64,000 bases of DNA, taken from NCBI GenBank assembly GCA_942486035.1, contig CALNXK010000386.1:159501-223500 (forward strand), read 5' to 3'. Origin of the DNA: Porites lobata. Lineage: Eukaryota; Cnidaria; Anthozoa; Scleractinia; Poritidae. Below are positions 21,641 through 31,910 of this stretch, piece after piece (within the stretch, counting starts at the first letter, position 1; each line of letters starts with the position of its first letter). Both the position numbers and the translations under genes were made by a program. The notes under the pieces are model-generated. The model was given only the letters and a program-made list of their open reading frames with translations. It was not told the DNA's origin and searched no databases.

Positions 21641-23617
21641 CTAAGGAAACACAATTCTCAAAGCAAATACCCTACACGAGGGAATACCATGCCCGAAAAG
21701 ATCCGCGGCTGCGGAACCAGGGAGAAAAGTAGATTCATGTAAAGGAATCTCCCGCCAGTCAAGAACAAAAGGGTGGAAAACCCCGGGGCTTCGAGACACC
21801 AACGGCCACCAATGAGCAGACTGCCAAAAGGGGATAATGAGAGTGCCCTGCTCTCTACCCAGTTTCATGTGATTGATAACCCTGGGAATAAGGAACACTG
21901 GGGGGACCAACCAATTGTTTTCCCCTCCCCAGCTGACGGTAAAAGCATCAACAGTTTCGGTCCCAGGACACCACCACCGAGAACAAAACCTGGGCAACTG
22001 GAAAGAATTATGACTCGCAAAACGATCTACAGTGTGGGGTCCCCACAGAATATCCAACTGGCGAAAATGGACAGGGTTGAGCATCCAATCATCGGTGTCG
22101 ACAACTTTCGACCAATAATCAGCTTTGAAATTAAAGTGGCGAGGTATCCACTCCGCAGAAAAGCGAATACCGGCTTCATGGCACAAATTGTAAATGGCAA
22201 CCGCTTCTTTTTGCAAATGAGGCTTACTACTGCCGACGGACAAAATACTGCAGACGCTCTGATTGTCAGATCTATGCTTGCACTCCTTACCCGCCAAAAG
22301 ACCGGAAAACGACTGAAGAACAAATCTAATTGCACGAATCTCACGGAAAGAAGAGCTGCATAGGGCCTCGGAACCCAACCAGTTCCCTATAGCGATGTGC
22401 GTACCAAATTGAACAATAAATCCCGCCCAACCCACATTGCTGGCATCCGAATAAGACAAAAGCTCTATCTTCGGGGAGGGCCTCCAGATTGGTTTGCCGC
22501 ACAAACGAAAGAAATTATCTCTCCAAAAATTAAGTTCCTTTACAGCTTCACGCGTTAAAGCCACCTTGCAGCTAAGGCAATGAACGCTATTAAGGACTGC
22601 GTACAAGGCTCGGGTGCGCAAACGCACAATTGGACCTAAAGCGAGCTCCATGGAAATAAGGGTACCCGTAATACGAGACACATCCCTAGCCGTGGATGAA
22701 ACATCGTCAAGAAGCAGTGAAATCAGATTAAACAGGTGATCAATCTTGCCTGGTGGGATACTAAATTCTCCTTTGGTAAGGTCCAAAATAAAGCCTAAGT
22801 GCTCCCCTTTTTGGCGCGGTTCAAAATTGCTCTTCTCCTCATTCACTAGCAGGCCAAGGCGATCAAGATCGCCTCGCACAAGTTGCGCTTCCTGAGAACA
22901 CGAATCTTTACTTGAATCGGTGCCGATACCGTCGTCCAAATAGACAGAAATCCTAATGCCGTGTGACCGCCAGTGTGAAACAACTGGTCTTAACAATTTG
23001 GTGAAAACGTAAGGAGACGTACTTAAACCAAAAGGAAGCGAACAAAACAAAAAATAGCGTGGCTTACCATCGAAAGTAAACGAAAAAGCCAAATACTTCC
23101 AATGCTCTTGAAAAATGTCAACATGATGGTAGCCATTACGAAGATCGAAAGTAAAAAACCAATCACCTGGCTGAAGAATTTCCGCCATGACTCGAAGGTC
23201 TTCGAACTTAAACTTACGCTTGGCTAGGTGCTTGTTAAGAAAGCGAAGGTCGAGAATCAATCGAAGTTTGCCATTCTTTTTAGGAACTACACCTAAGGGA
23301 CTGCAAACATGAACTTGGTCACGCTTGACTTCCACCGCGCTACCCGCCAACAACAATTGCTCGATAGCTTCACAAACAAAAGCTCTATTATCAACAGCGC
23401 TTTTATGATTACTAAAGAAATACCTCAATGGAATTGAAACAAATGGTAACTTATAACCGCTTTCAATAACACTAAGAACAAAAGAAGAGGCCCCAATAGA
23501 ACGCCAAACATGCAAAAACTTGCGCAAGCGGCCTCGAATCCAAAATACTGAGGAAACGCGCGTGTCAAGTTCAGCCTCGCCGCGATCCGAAAATTCGTCA
23601 AAATCAGAGTCAGCTAG
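21641..23617 (-). CDS. Reverse transcriptase-RNase H (pol) of the DIRS-like element
   Basis: The open frame starts at the codon right after the gag UGA (23620-23618) and runs 658 codons. The first methionine-like codon (TTG at 23527) is poor, which argues for gag-pol readthrough. RT motifs: GVVPKKNGKLRLILDLR, FTFDLRNGYHHVDI, LPFGLSTSPYVF and the catalytic YLDD (SVYLDDGIG). RNase H motifs: SDASNVGWAG, FREIRAI, HRSDNQSV and NFKADYWS. A C-terminal segment with VDRFASHNSFQLP and IPFWQSAHWWP is typical of DIRS pol. No internal stop is present. Its role is to copy element RNA to DNA and remove template RNA. Confidence 0.92.
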   Translation of the reverse strand, partial: LADSDFDEFSDRGEAELDTRVSSVFWIRGRLRKFLHVWRSIGASSFVLSVIESGYKLPFVSIPLRYFFSNHKSAVDNRAFVCEAIEQLLLAGSAVEVKRDQVHVCSPLGVVPKKNGKLRLILDLRFLNKHLAKRKFKFEDLRVMAEILQPGDWFFTFDLRNGYHHVDIFQEHWKYLAFSFTFDGKPRYFLFCSLPFGLSTSPYVFTKLLRPVVSHWRSHGIRISVYLDDGIGTDSSKDSCSQEAQLVRGDLDRLGLLVNEEKSNFEPRQKGEHLGFILDLTKGEFSIPPGKIDHLFNLISLLLDDVSSTARDVSRITGTLISMELALGPIVRLRTRALYAVLNSVHCLSCKVALTREAVKELNFWRDNFFRLCGKPIWRPSPKIELLSYSDASNVGWAGFIVQFGTHIAIGNWLGSEALCSSSFREIRAIRFVLQSFSGLLAGKECKHRSDNQSVCSILSVGSSKPHLQKEAVAIYNLCHEAGIRFSAEWIPRHFNFKADYWSKVVDTDDWMLNPVHFRQLDILWGPHTVDRFASHNSFQLPRFCSRWWCPGTETVDAFTVSWGGENNWLVPPVFLIPRVINHMKLGREQGTLIIPFWQSAHWWPLVSRSPGVFHPFVLDWREIPLHESTFLPGSAAADLFGHGIPSCRVFALRIVFP

Positions 23618-23623
23618 TCACTT
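23611..23623 (-). promoter_or_regulatory. Probable UGA-CUAG readthrough site between gag and pol
   Basis: On the minus strand AAG-TGA-CTA-GCT-GAC. The UGA at 23620-23618 is followed by CUAG, the context known to favour stop-codon readthrough in eukaryotes and viruses. The 30 codons downstream stay open in the same frame into the RT domain. A gag-pol fusion of about 953 residues would result. Confidence 0.65.
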
Positions 23624-24502
23624 AGCGAAAGAGGAAACTTTACAATCCTTGATAAAATGGCCTGCTTTGCCACAACCAAAGCAGCGATAAACAGAAGCTT
23701 TTTTCTCCGGTACAGGATTAACCAAAAGCTGACCGATATCTGGGCGGAAATCCACGATTCTATGTGATGGGCCAAAGTTAGCACCGGGGCCGCTTTTGGA
23801 AGATGTAGACTGAGACTTAAAACGAGTTCCCATTTTGCTTCTCAGACTATTTTTTCGATTTCGTTTCTCCCGAGACCTCTCTGCTTCCTTGCGCGCGACA
23901 CGAAGTTTCTTTTCTTCTTCGTCATTTTTAGTGAGTGGGTCCGCCTCAAAATATTCTACCACGTCCCAGCCATCCCGGTCAGCAATAGAAATAAGCTTAT
24001 TTCTGTTATCAAGGAGTGACATACCTTCGTTGGCAATCTTAGTGATGGCGTCATCCGCCCCAGCCCTCTCTAAAATCTGGTTGAACTTATCCTTGACGTC
24101 AGTGTTGAACTTGAACTGTTTCTTGTTACTCTTATATTTGAACTCGGGCTCCTCCTCCGCAGACTTGCGTTTTAATGAGTCGAGCTGTTCTTTGACAACC
24201 TTGACCTCTTGCGTTTTCGTCTCCAAGGCCTTTAAGATTTCCTTCGCCCACGTTGGGGGCTCAGGGCTGCGAGAAGCCGAGCGACTTCTACGGTGCGAAC
24301 GCTCGCGGACACTCCTTCGCGAAGGCGAAGCACTACGACCAGAACCGCTTGAAGCTGCAACATGTGAGCGAGAACTACGACGGCCTGAACTTCGATGTTC
24401 TCTTGACCTGGACGGCCGGACAACAGGGTCTTCAATGTCCGGGTTGACTCTCGAAACATGAGAACGAACTGAAGCAGGGCGACCACGACGGCCCCGCGCC
24501 AT
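23618..24502 (-). CDS. Gag-like nucleocapsid protein of the DIRS-like element
   Basis: 294 residues from the first ATG (24502-24500). The frame is open from 24559 but with only a GTG there. It has an N-terminal RS/SR-rich basic region (RSRSASRS type), a charged coiled-coil-like middle, and a C-terminal CCHC zinc knuckle, CFGCGKAGHFIKDC (C-x2-C-x4-H-x4-C), near 23650-23690. It presumably packages element RNA. It ends in UGA followed directly by CUAG, with pol in the same frame. The 5' UTR is the A1 terminal repeat. Confidence 0.88.
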   Translation of the reverse strand: MARGRRGRPASVRSHVSRVNPDIEDPVVRPSRSREHRSSGRRSSRSHVAASSGSGRSASPSRRSVRERSHRRSRSASRSPEPPTWAKEILKALETKTQEVKVVKEQLDSLKRKSAEEEPEFKYKSNKKQFKFNTDVKDKFNQILERAGADDAITKIANEGMSLLDNRNKLISIADRDGWDVVEYFEADPLTKNDEEEKKLRVARKEAERSREKRNRKNSLRSKMGTRFKSQSTSSKSGPGANFGPSHRIVDFRPDIGQLLVNPVPEKKASVYRCFGCGKAGHFIKDCKVSSFAK

Positions 24503-24530
24503 ATGGACGAGATAGGAAGAACGAGCTAAG

Positions 24531-24746
24531 AATTTAACTGTCCGCTTGTAAAAATCCACAATGAAACTTGTTTACTGTTCAGCGAATATATACTTGCTAG
24601 TTTACATATCACACTTTCTTCCCATAATCTCACGCCGGCACTTAAAACACACTGCCGACAAATGCACTTGTGCTTGGGAATTCAAGAAACCATTTATCTT
24701 TTGTTTCATTACGCTTCGCTACATTCAGGCAAAGATAAATGAACAA
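24531..24746 (-). repeat. DIRS-like element terminal repeat A1
   Basis: 216 bp identical by eye to 19677-19892. It forms the 5' terminus of the element and presumably carries its promoter. Confidence 0.9.
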
Positions 24747-24883
24747 GTGTTTACCATGATGACGATTAAAAGATTTTTCGTCATTTATCAAGTTATTTCA
24801 TAGTTGATTGTTATTCCTTAATAAGTACAAAGATGCCGGGTAACAATTCAAGCGCAATGGCTTCAACAATTTCGAATTGATCC

Positions 24884-25097
24884 TTAGAGCGTTGGTTTGA
24901 CATTGCCTCTGAGAATCTCTTTCAACTCTCCAGGATTATCCAGGGATCCCCTGATACGGAAAGTTTTCTCTTGGTCTCCCCTACGGGTCAAAATCTCTCC
25001 CGGACAAAATTGAATTTTGAGCTTTTCTGTGGTTTGATTGAGATTTAGTCCATTTTCTGCAAGAATCCAAAAGCTTTTTTTGATCTTAGTACGGGTT
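24884..25097 (-). CDS. Candidate terminal exon, unrecognised protein
   Basis: The minus strand has an acceptor CACTGTCACAG and then a 71-codon open frame ending in TAA at 24886-24884. It has no ATG near its start. The composition looks protein-like (FWILAENGLNL, GEILTRRGDQEKTF, GSLDNPGELKEILRG). No upstream exon has been placed, and the DIRS-like insertion lies just downstream. It could be a fragment of a repeat. Function unknown. Confidence 0.3.
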
Positions 25098-25186
25098 CTG
25101 TGACAGTGTGTTTCATTAGTGAGAAGACTTCTTGGTCAAAAAGCGACTTTTGACCGTCTGTTCTTCCTTATGAACCTTTAATTTCT

Positions 25187-27200
25187 TAATATATAGATTT
25201 AGCCAGGGCTAAAAGCGAAGCTCCTATTAACTCAAATTTGTAATTTAAATCAAACAGTAAACTTGCAATTGTATTCCACAAATCAGTTAACTTTAGAGCA
25301 CATTCATGTGACTTTTGTGGGAAAGGCTAAGTGATTTTAGAGAAAAATAATTTGCAAACAGTCTAAGCTAAGAGTAAACTTAATTTTACATAGAGTTGAT
25401 AGCCTTATATGTACCAAAAAATAGTAATCATCTTCGATCACATTCAAGAGCCATAATGACTCTTGACACAGTAGATTAGGCCTGGAAAACAAATTCTTGG
25501 AAAACAAATCAGGCCGAATTTTTTGCGTTCGACAAGTTTACAATTTATTTTACAAAATCTTGCCAACAAGTCTGGGGACGTGTAAACCAACCTTTTATAC
25601 TTTTTACACATCATCTGAGGTGAAACAGTACCATGACGCACTGTTTTTACCATACAGACCTCGGACAGATCACAATTTTGCTATACAAATTGCTCTCATT
25701 CAATATTCAGGACGATCGAAGCACCCGTGGGCTTTTACCGAAAGTGGTCCGTTAAAAAAATTTCCAAAATCACCTATACGGCTAGCCGGTTCTCACTTGA
25801 CAAGCGCCAAAGTCGACTGTTTAAATCAAGATTAATAGAGTTATACGCTTCAACATGATAAAAACTTTATTATATTAATTTTTTATTTAATGGTTTTATA
25901 ACGATGTGTAATCTTCAAAAGAGTTTGATACACGCGGCATTTTGACTACTCCTGCAAGCGATGTTCGTGAGCGACTGAAAACAAACGGCACAGCGATTAA
26001 AATTGCAAAAGAGACTACTAACAATCAATAAAGGGATAATAATTCGGTGAAACATATACAGGGACAACAATTTTCATTCACGAAGACAAGTAAAAAGTGT
26101 CTCTGAAAATCTTTGTTTATGTTTTAAGCCGGCTTCTTGGCGTTTGCTTTTTTCAAAGATGAACTCGAGGCAAAAAAATCGCTCAAAGCTTTCTTTCACA
26201 GCCACAATTATAACTAAATATTCTTTGGAACGTTTCTTTCTATTTGCGGTGAGAAAATGTCTAAAGGCTTTTTAAAGTTCTATATAAAGCTTATAATCAA
26301 ACCTGATACTCGGTCAGATCATTGTCTCAAATCTTACAAACGTGCATAAACTAAATAGCCGCATAAACTACGCCCGTTTTCATTAAATTAGATATAAAAA
26401 ACAAACATCAAATACAATAATTACTCAGGCTTACCATTCGAGATGCACTGAAAACCACCAAGTAAGGCCAGAATCGCATCAGACTTTTCAACCCTCTTAC
26501 GCATCAAGCAAGGTGAAAAACGAAAACGGTGCCATCCAAAATCGGATTTCCGACCTTGACAAGCGACGTATTTCTCAACCAAAAACCCAATAAACAAACT
26601 AGCTATGAATAACAGAAGACTCTTGATAGCAGCAGAAGTTCATTTTGTACATTCAGTGGAAAAAGACAGTTAAAAACATCACAAGTTGACACAAAACTCT
26701 GTCAGCTTCAGCTGTCAAAGTAAACAAGTTTCAAAATGCTGCATAAATTTTCCGCATGAACTCACCTGTCAAATTTTGACCAATCAGAGCATAAAAATTG
26801 GACGTAGAGCGTGACCAACGCGTGACCTTGGTGAGAAAAGTCAAAAGCAACTGGCATGTCTTCCCTGACTGTAAAATCTGGCTGAATTTTAGCTTCCGAG
26901 GTCAGTTTGAAATCAAAATTTTAATTGTGCGGCACATATAAAACACAACATATTTCATATGAATTAAAAAAAAATAAACTTGAGCCTGCGATCATTTGAA
27001 AACTAGTAACTTGTCAGCGGATAACTTCAAAAAGGTACTCAACCTCGATGGGTCGACACCTGAGCCCACGATACGGTCTGTTGATATTGGTCAGCGGATA
27101 CCCTGTTTTGACAGCTGTCAATTGGTCACAACATTGATGTACAATATGTGTGCAATATCAGTCTTCCTGTGCTCCCTAACTAGCTAGAAAGTGTGAGATT
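25187..27200 (-). repeat. Family B repeat, inverted copy
   Basis: Begins TAATATATAGATTTAGCCAGG and matches 18094 back to about 16190 of the reference copy in reverse order. It includes the CGGCACAGCGATTAAAATTG and TGACAGCTGTCAA segments. The frame shared by other copies (16693-16887) is broken here by a TAG, so that peptide is not conserved in every copy. At its right end it joins a different GC-hairpin sequence. Confidence 0.75.
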
Positions 27201-27224
27201 GAACATTGGTTATCCTGTGGTGCG

Positions 27225-27350
27225 GACGGACGGGCGGGCTGCGGGCGGTGTACGGTCACGCGATTACCAAATTTTCGGGGATGGGTAGATTTACTTACCC
27301 ATGGTGCTCCGCAGGCGCGCTTCGCGCGCCAGAGCTCCGCCATAATGTCT
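27225..27350. repeat. GC-rich stretch and GCGCGCGAAGCGCGC-type hairpin
   Basis: CCCATGGTGCTCCGCAGGCGCGCTTCGCGCGCC folds into a GC hairpin. Similar hairpins occur at 8400-8450, 15820-15845 and 41709-41735, next to a CCATGG motif each time. This is probably the end structure of a repeat family. Confidence 0.5.
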
Positions 27351-30300
27351 TTCAGGTCAAATGAACCAAAAAATTGACACATTTTCTTTTGTCGCTTTAC
27401 CTTCACCAAACACTAAAAAGAACCATCCTAAGTGAGATTTGGGTAAAGATTTTTCTTCCCAAGCCTTTATAGAAAGATAAAAGATCATAATCCGAGCATT
27501 TCCGAAGACTTCATGAAAACGTTTCTGAAATGGCCGCGTGATAGACTGGAGACTACGTGACGTCAATGTTGGTCTTTCAGGGCGGAAAAACGTTCTGCGC
27601 AAGATTCTGCGCATCCCTTATCGCCTTTTTGTTTGTCTCGTTCTGTGAGAGTTCTGACTGAGACTGAATGAAATGCACGAGGTGCGAACGTTTGCTCCCT
27701 GTAAAGGCTTTTTTTGTTTTAATTTGTTGTTGTTGTTTTTTCGTCACTTGAAAATTACTTTGGATTCAGAACAACCAATGTTAGAGCAAAAACATATCAT
27801 TCCGTCAGTCTGACGTGGAATAACAGGGTTTGTATTTTTCTGATAATTGTGCATGCGATTTGTGAGTTGATTTTGTGTCCAGTGCATCGCCTTCTTTCGC
27901 CGGGTTGAATTAACACCTGCTTGTATTCTGTTATTAGTAGTTATGGTTACTTTTTTTACATGCCCAGATTTATTTACCTTTGCAGAACCAGCTTTATCCT
28001 TGTCTTCAGTCAAAGAACCGTAACGGCTAACGCATTCAAGTGAACAACCTTGTGCGCTTTTAAGCTTTTAAGTTTTAAAAAATTTCTCGGAACTTTAGAA
28101 GGCCAGCAAGCTTACTCGAGAAGAAAAGACTACTTCGATCATTTTTCTGTTGTTCAAGTAATAATAGTCAGAGTTTTTTCCTTTAGTTTTTTCAGTTTTA
28201 ATTGCATAGTTTTGTTATCTTTCTGTACGCAAATTTTCCTTTCACTCACTGCGAAGTAGCGGAGAACGACAACTGCCGCCAGTGACTCCAAAACAATCGA
28301 CTCTTTGCCCGTAAACATTTGCTGGAGCTGGATTTGACTGAGCAAAACAAATCCTTATGTGCATTTTCTGTATATTCTAATGATTCAGTTTGCTGAGTTA
28401 AATTTGCTTGAATGAAGACCCTCGCATGGAACAGTTATTACTAAAAAAGTAGCTAATCTAGCTAAGTAGTCGGAATCACGGCTTGGCTGCGAAGCTTGCA
28501 ACTGATCTTTTGCTTTTAAGATCTTTAGGTAGGTTGTTTCCGTACAGAAAATTCTCTTTGTCAGCAGGTATAAGAGCCTTGAGCCTTATGTTTTTAAAAT
28601 GAAAATTTGTTGTTTTGCAACCTTAGCAAAGCTTTTTTTAGTTCACTTAAGCTGAATTTTATGCATGATGGATTGTTCTTTGCTTGTCGCATCTCTTTGC
28701 CAGCTTAAAGTGGCGTCTATGGTCCTTAAAGTGACCTCAATCGGTAATTAAATCTTATACATAATTGGTAACTAATGTAACTTTAACTTTGTTTGAAGGA
28801 AATCTTAGGCAGGTTTTTGACAGGTGTTATGCATGTTCAACTTGACAACACAAAGCAAAATTAATCTGCGCCAAACGATCAAGTTTAAAAAACTATGTTT
28901 GCTTTGAAACCGATCTTGGGGAAGATTTACTAGATAATGATTAACTCTTTTTCTGCCCACATATCAACGCCAAAACTGCTACATTGAGGATTTTGTTTAT
29001 ATCTTAGTGATCTGCGAAGCTAGAAGTGTCCGATCGAGCGTGGGTTTTAAAATATCAGCTCGAGTGCGACAAAGTTCAGTGACTTCAAACACATTGTGGG
29101 CAAACTTGAATTTCTTTGGGCAGATTATTATACAAAGATATTTTGTTTTTGTCTCCACGGTGGAGCTCCGGACCTTATATATCCAGGAACGTCCTTATAT
29201 GAACACATTTTGTGAATGCATCTTGAAAAAAATCGGACTTACGCACGCACATTTTCAGTACAACTCAAGGAAATTAGTAAATGTCGTTAAAGTTCGTTTT
29301 ACTATGATGTATTCTTCGAGAAAATTAACTGTAATAAGAGGTTATAACCACAGCTTGCAACTTTTGAAGACAAATTGCCTGTTCTTTCCAGGTTTATGGC
29401 CGCACAAACCACTTCTGCGCCAAGTCGACTCGAAAAACTCTGTTTTGAATTTCCCGCTTTTTTTTCATCTGACCAACATTGACGTCACAAGCTGTTTTTT
29501 CCGACAATTTTTCCGACCGCTCTACGAAGATAAGGGCCAAAAATTAGCAATTTTTAATTGCATATATCTCGGAGATACTTGCTTCAATTGAGCTGAAACT
29601 TCATAGTATGTTTATTTGGTTCATATTAAACACATTTCAATAGAATTTTAACTAAAATAAAAAAGGTCGAAATTTTGGTTCATTTGACCTTTAAGCCATG
29701 CACACGCTACAACATAATTTTATAATTATGGAAAAGGATTCCACTTCTAATATCATCATTTACTAGTCTTTTAAAATTTTCACTTCAATTTGAACATTCT
29801 TTTTTTTTTTTTTTTTTTTCAAAACGGATCAATATACTGAGACACCACTACTTTGATCAAACTACATAGAATCTTGCTTACCCATATTGTTTGGAGTAGG
29901 TGTGCAAATCTTAAATATGAAACACCACATGAAGACCAAAGAAAAAATTGCTTCACAACATAACGCTTCTTGTTCATATATTACATTGAAGAAAACAATA
30001 CCACACAACAATTTTTTGCAATATTCAATGATTGATAATCCTCAACACGCACATTCACCTAAGCTCGCCATAGAGGCGGGGCAGGTTAGTGTCTCCTAAA
30101 CCTCTAAGATGTAATGGGATAGGCCAGTTTCGAATATCAAAATTCACACTTAACTCCTGAGGCTTAGCGGAATTGAAACAAAAGAAATGAATAATTTTTC
30201 ACTGAATCTCATAGCATGTTTACTCATGAATCTCGGTGGCAAGTATGAATTTTAATGGTTCGGAACTGGTCTCTTTGCATGCGCACTTAATTAATAATAA

Positions 30301-30511
30301 ATCAACCTCGTTCCTAGGGTGTTTATTTCAGTCGCCATGCCAAGTCTCGCGAGACGTACAAGAGCATGATAACGAGGTTACTGATAACTAATTTGTGAGT
30401 AGTAAACATAAAGCACAAATGATAATGCCATTTGAAATTTAATCAGCGATGTAGTTAGAGTGATTTAACTGAGCCCGTGAAATAGATAGTAGAATACTAC
30501 GCACTATTAGT
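27351..30511. other. Intergenic stretch without a supportable gene
   Basis: Scattered short frames only. The longest (29007-29591 plus, 194 codons) has no recognisable motif. It lies in AT-rich DNA ending in repeat-like text (ATATATCTCGGAGATACTTG), so I do not call it a gene. A poly-T run lies at 29801-29819. Confidence 0.5.
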
Positions 30512-30627
30512 ATGTGTAATCAAATGGTGGCGAGTGAAATTAGGGAATAATTTCACGCGCGTTATGTCCAGATCCTTATAATTTCCCTCGCCTAAAGGCT
30601 AATTTCACGAGTATACCATTAGATTAC
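30512..30627. mobile_element. Short inverted-repeat MITE
   Basis: GTGTAATCAAATGGTGGCGA...GTGAAATTAGG at the left pairs imperfectly with CTAATTTCACGAG..CCATTAGATTACC at the right. About 116 bp, non-coding. Confidence 0.6.
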
Positions 30628-30630
30628 CTA

Positions 30631-30998
30631 TTAATATCATGGGTGACGAATTACGTTAGCAATCTTGGATTTTTGACATCTTTATCCTGGATCATATCGA
30701 TCGAGAACTCCACTCTCTCAAATGTTTAGACCTTAAAATTGGGCTTGTAAAGTTCAGAATTTTTCAGACTTTTTCGGCAAAATACCTGTTAGAGTCCTTC
30801 TCGATGTTCTCTTTTGTGTTCAGGTTTTCTAAAGCGTCTTTTTGTTCCCTGACATCTTCATTCATGACTTCGTCGCCATCTTGACACTGAGACGCACGGC
30901 AGGTTGCCATGGCAATTTTGTAATTTCACATGTGAAATTACAAATTATCGCTGAAATTTCGCGCCAAAATTAAGGAGTAATTCGTCACCTATGATATT
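30631..30998. mobile_element. Inverted-repeat element with ATATCATRGGTGACGAATTAC ends
   Basis: Left end ATATCATGGGTGACGAATTAC and right end GTAATTCGTCACCTATGATAT are inverted repeats, flanked by TTA/TA-like sequence. The interior contains a perfect 28-bp palindrome (30917-30944). Non-coding. Confidence 0.72.
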
Positions 30999-31910
30999 AT
31001 GCATTTAATTCTTGTGTGTATTTGTAGTTACTTTGCACTAGTTGTTATTAACTGTTTCACGGAGCCAAGTAAAACCGCTCTAAAAGCCTGGTCACGACTA
31101 TGCTTGGTTATTGCAATTGGTGTGATATTGACACATTTTTATTGGGGCTTTTTAAGCCTTGCTCTGAACTATGATGATTTCATACATTTTGGTTAATCTC
31201 ATTTCAAACTTGAAGGATAAAATGAAACCTGATTACCGTATATCCTCGGTCAGAAAGGCTTATTTGTTTATCCATACAGAGTAAATTCGTCACTTGTTTG
31301 CCAGTGAATTGGCTTCACATCTACATCTTATTACGTCGGTAAAGTCGATTAGACATTACACCAACTTTCTTGTTATATAAACAGGCAAAAATTAAAAAAA
31401 ACAGCAACAAAGTCATAAATATGGTTATTTGAGAAAGGACGAAATATTTTGCAATCAATCATATGAAACACACTTCCAAACCAAGCCTTAAACAGTCATG
31501 ACCTCATGCTTAAACAAGCTCAGTTACTTTTGAATAAAATACTGCAGACAATATATAAAACTGAATATATAGCAAAATAAACACACTAAAAGTCTGTTCA
31601 CAACGCTCCTGGTTTCTCTTGTACATTAATGAGACGAACGCAGCAAGCCTTTTGCTCCTCACAATTAAATAAACGTCAAATCATTTAACATGTCCATGGA
31701 GTAAACGTTTGAGAAATCAGGGGAGGCTGTACGTGAAAAGTGAAACCTGAACTTCTACAAATCATACGCTCTAAGATCAAACGCAGCAAACTAAAAAAGC
31801 ATTTCACTGAGGCGTTACATGTTTCAAAACAATGAGGGAGGAAATAAATTATTTCTTTAAAAATTCTTTTTTATTGTATGCCTAATTCTGCCTTGTTCAG
31901 TAATGCTTAA
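30999..31910. other. Non-coding stretch, nothing recognised
   Basis: AT-rich sequence with only short frames and no family resemblance. Confidence 0.5.

Larger units (their letters stand above)
19385..24746 (-). mobile_element. DIRS/PAT-like tyrosine-recombinase retrotransposon, near complete
   Basis: A 5.36-kb element on the minus strand: A1 repeat (24531-24746), gag, RT-RNase H, tyrosine recombinase, B1 (19891-19958), A2 (19677-19892), 224 bp of unique DNA, B2 (19385-19452). The interleaved A-B1-A-B2 pattern matches the split direct repeats of PAT/Ngaro-type elements. These integrate by recombinase and leave no target duplication; none is seen. A1 and A2 look identical over 216 bp and B1 and B2 over 68 bp, so the insertion is recent. 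All catalytic motifs that I checked are present. Confidence 0.9.

Noticed and set aside
21773..22363. 196-codon plus-strand frame
   Set aside because: Antisense shadow of the DIRS-like RT-RNase H gene.
23835..24461. 208-codon plus-strand frame
   Set aside because: Antisense shadow of gag caused by its biased codons.
29007..29591. 194-codon plus-strand frame
   Set aside because: No motif, repeat-like flanking text and low complexity. Chance or transposon debris is more likely.
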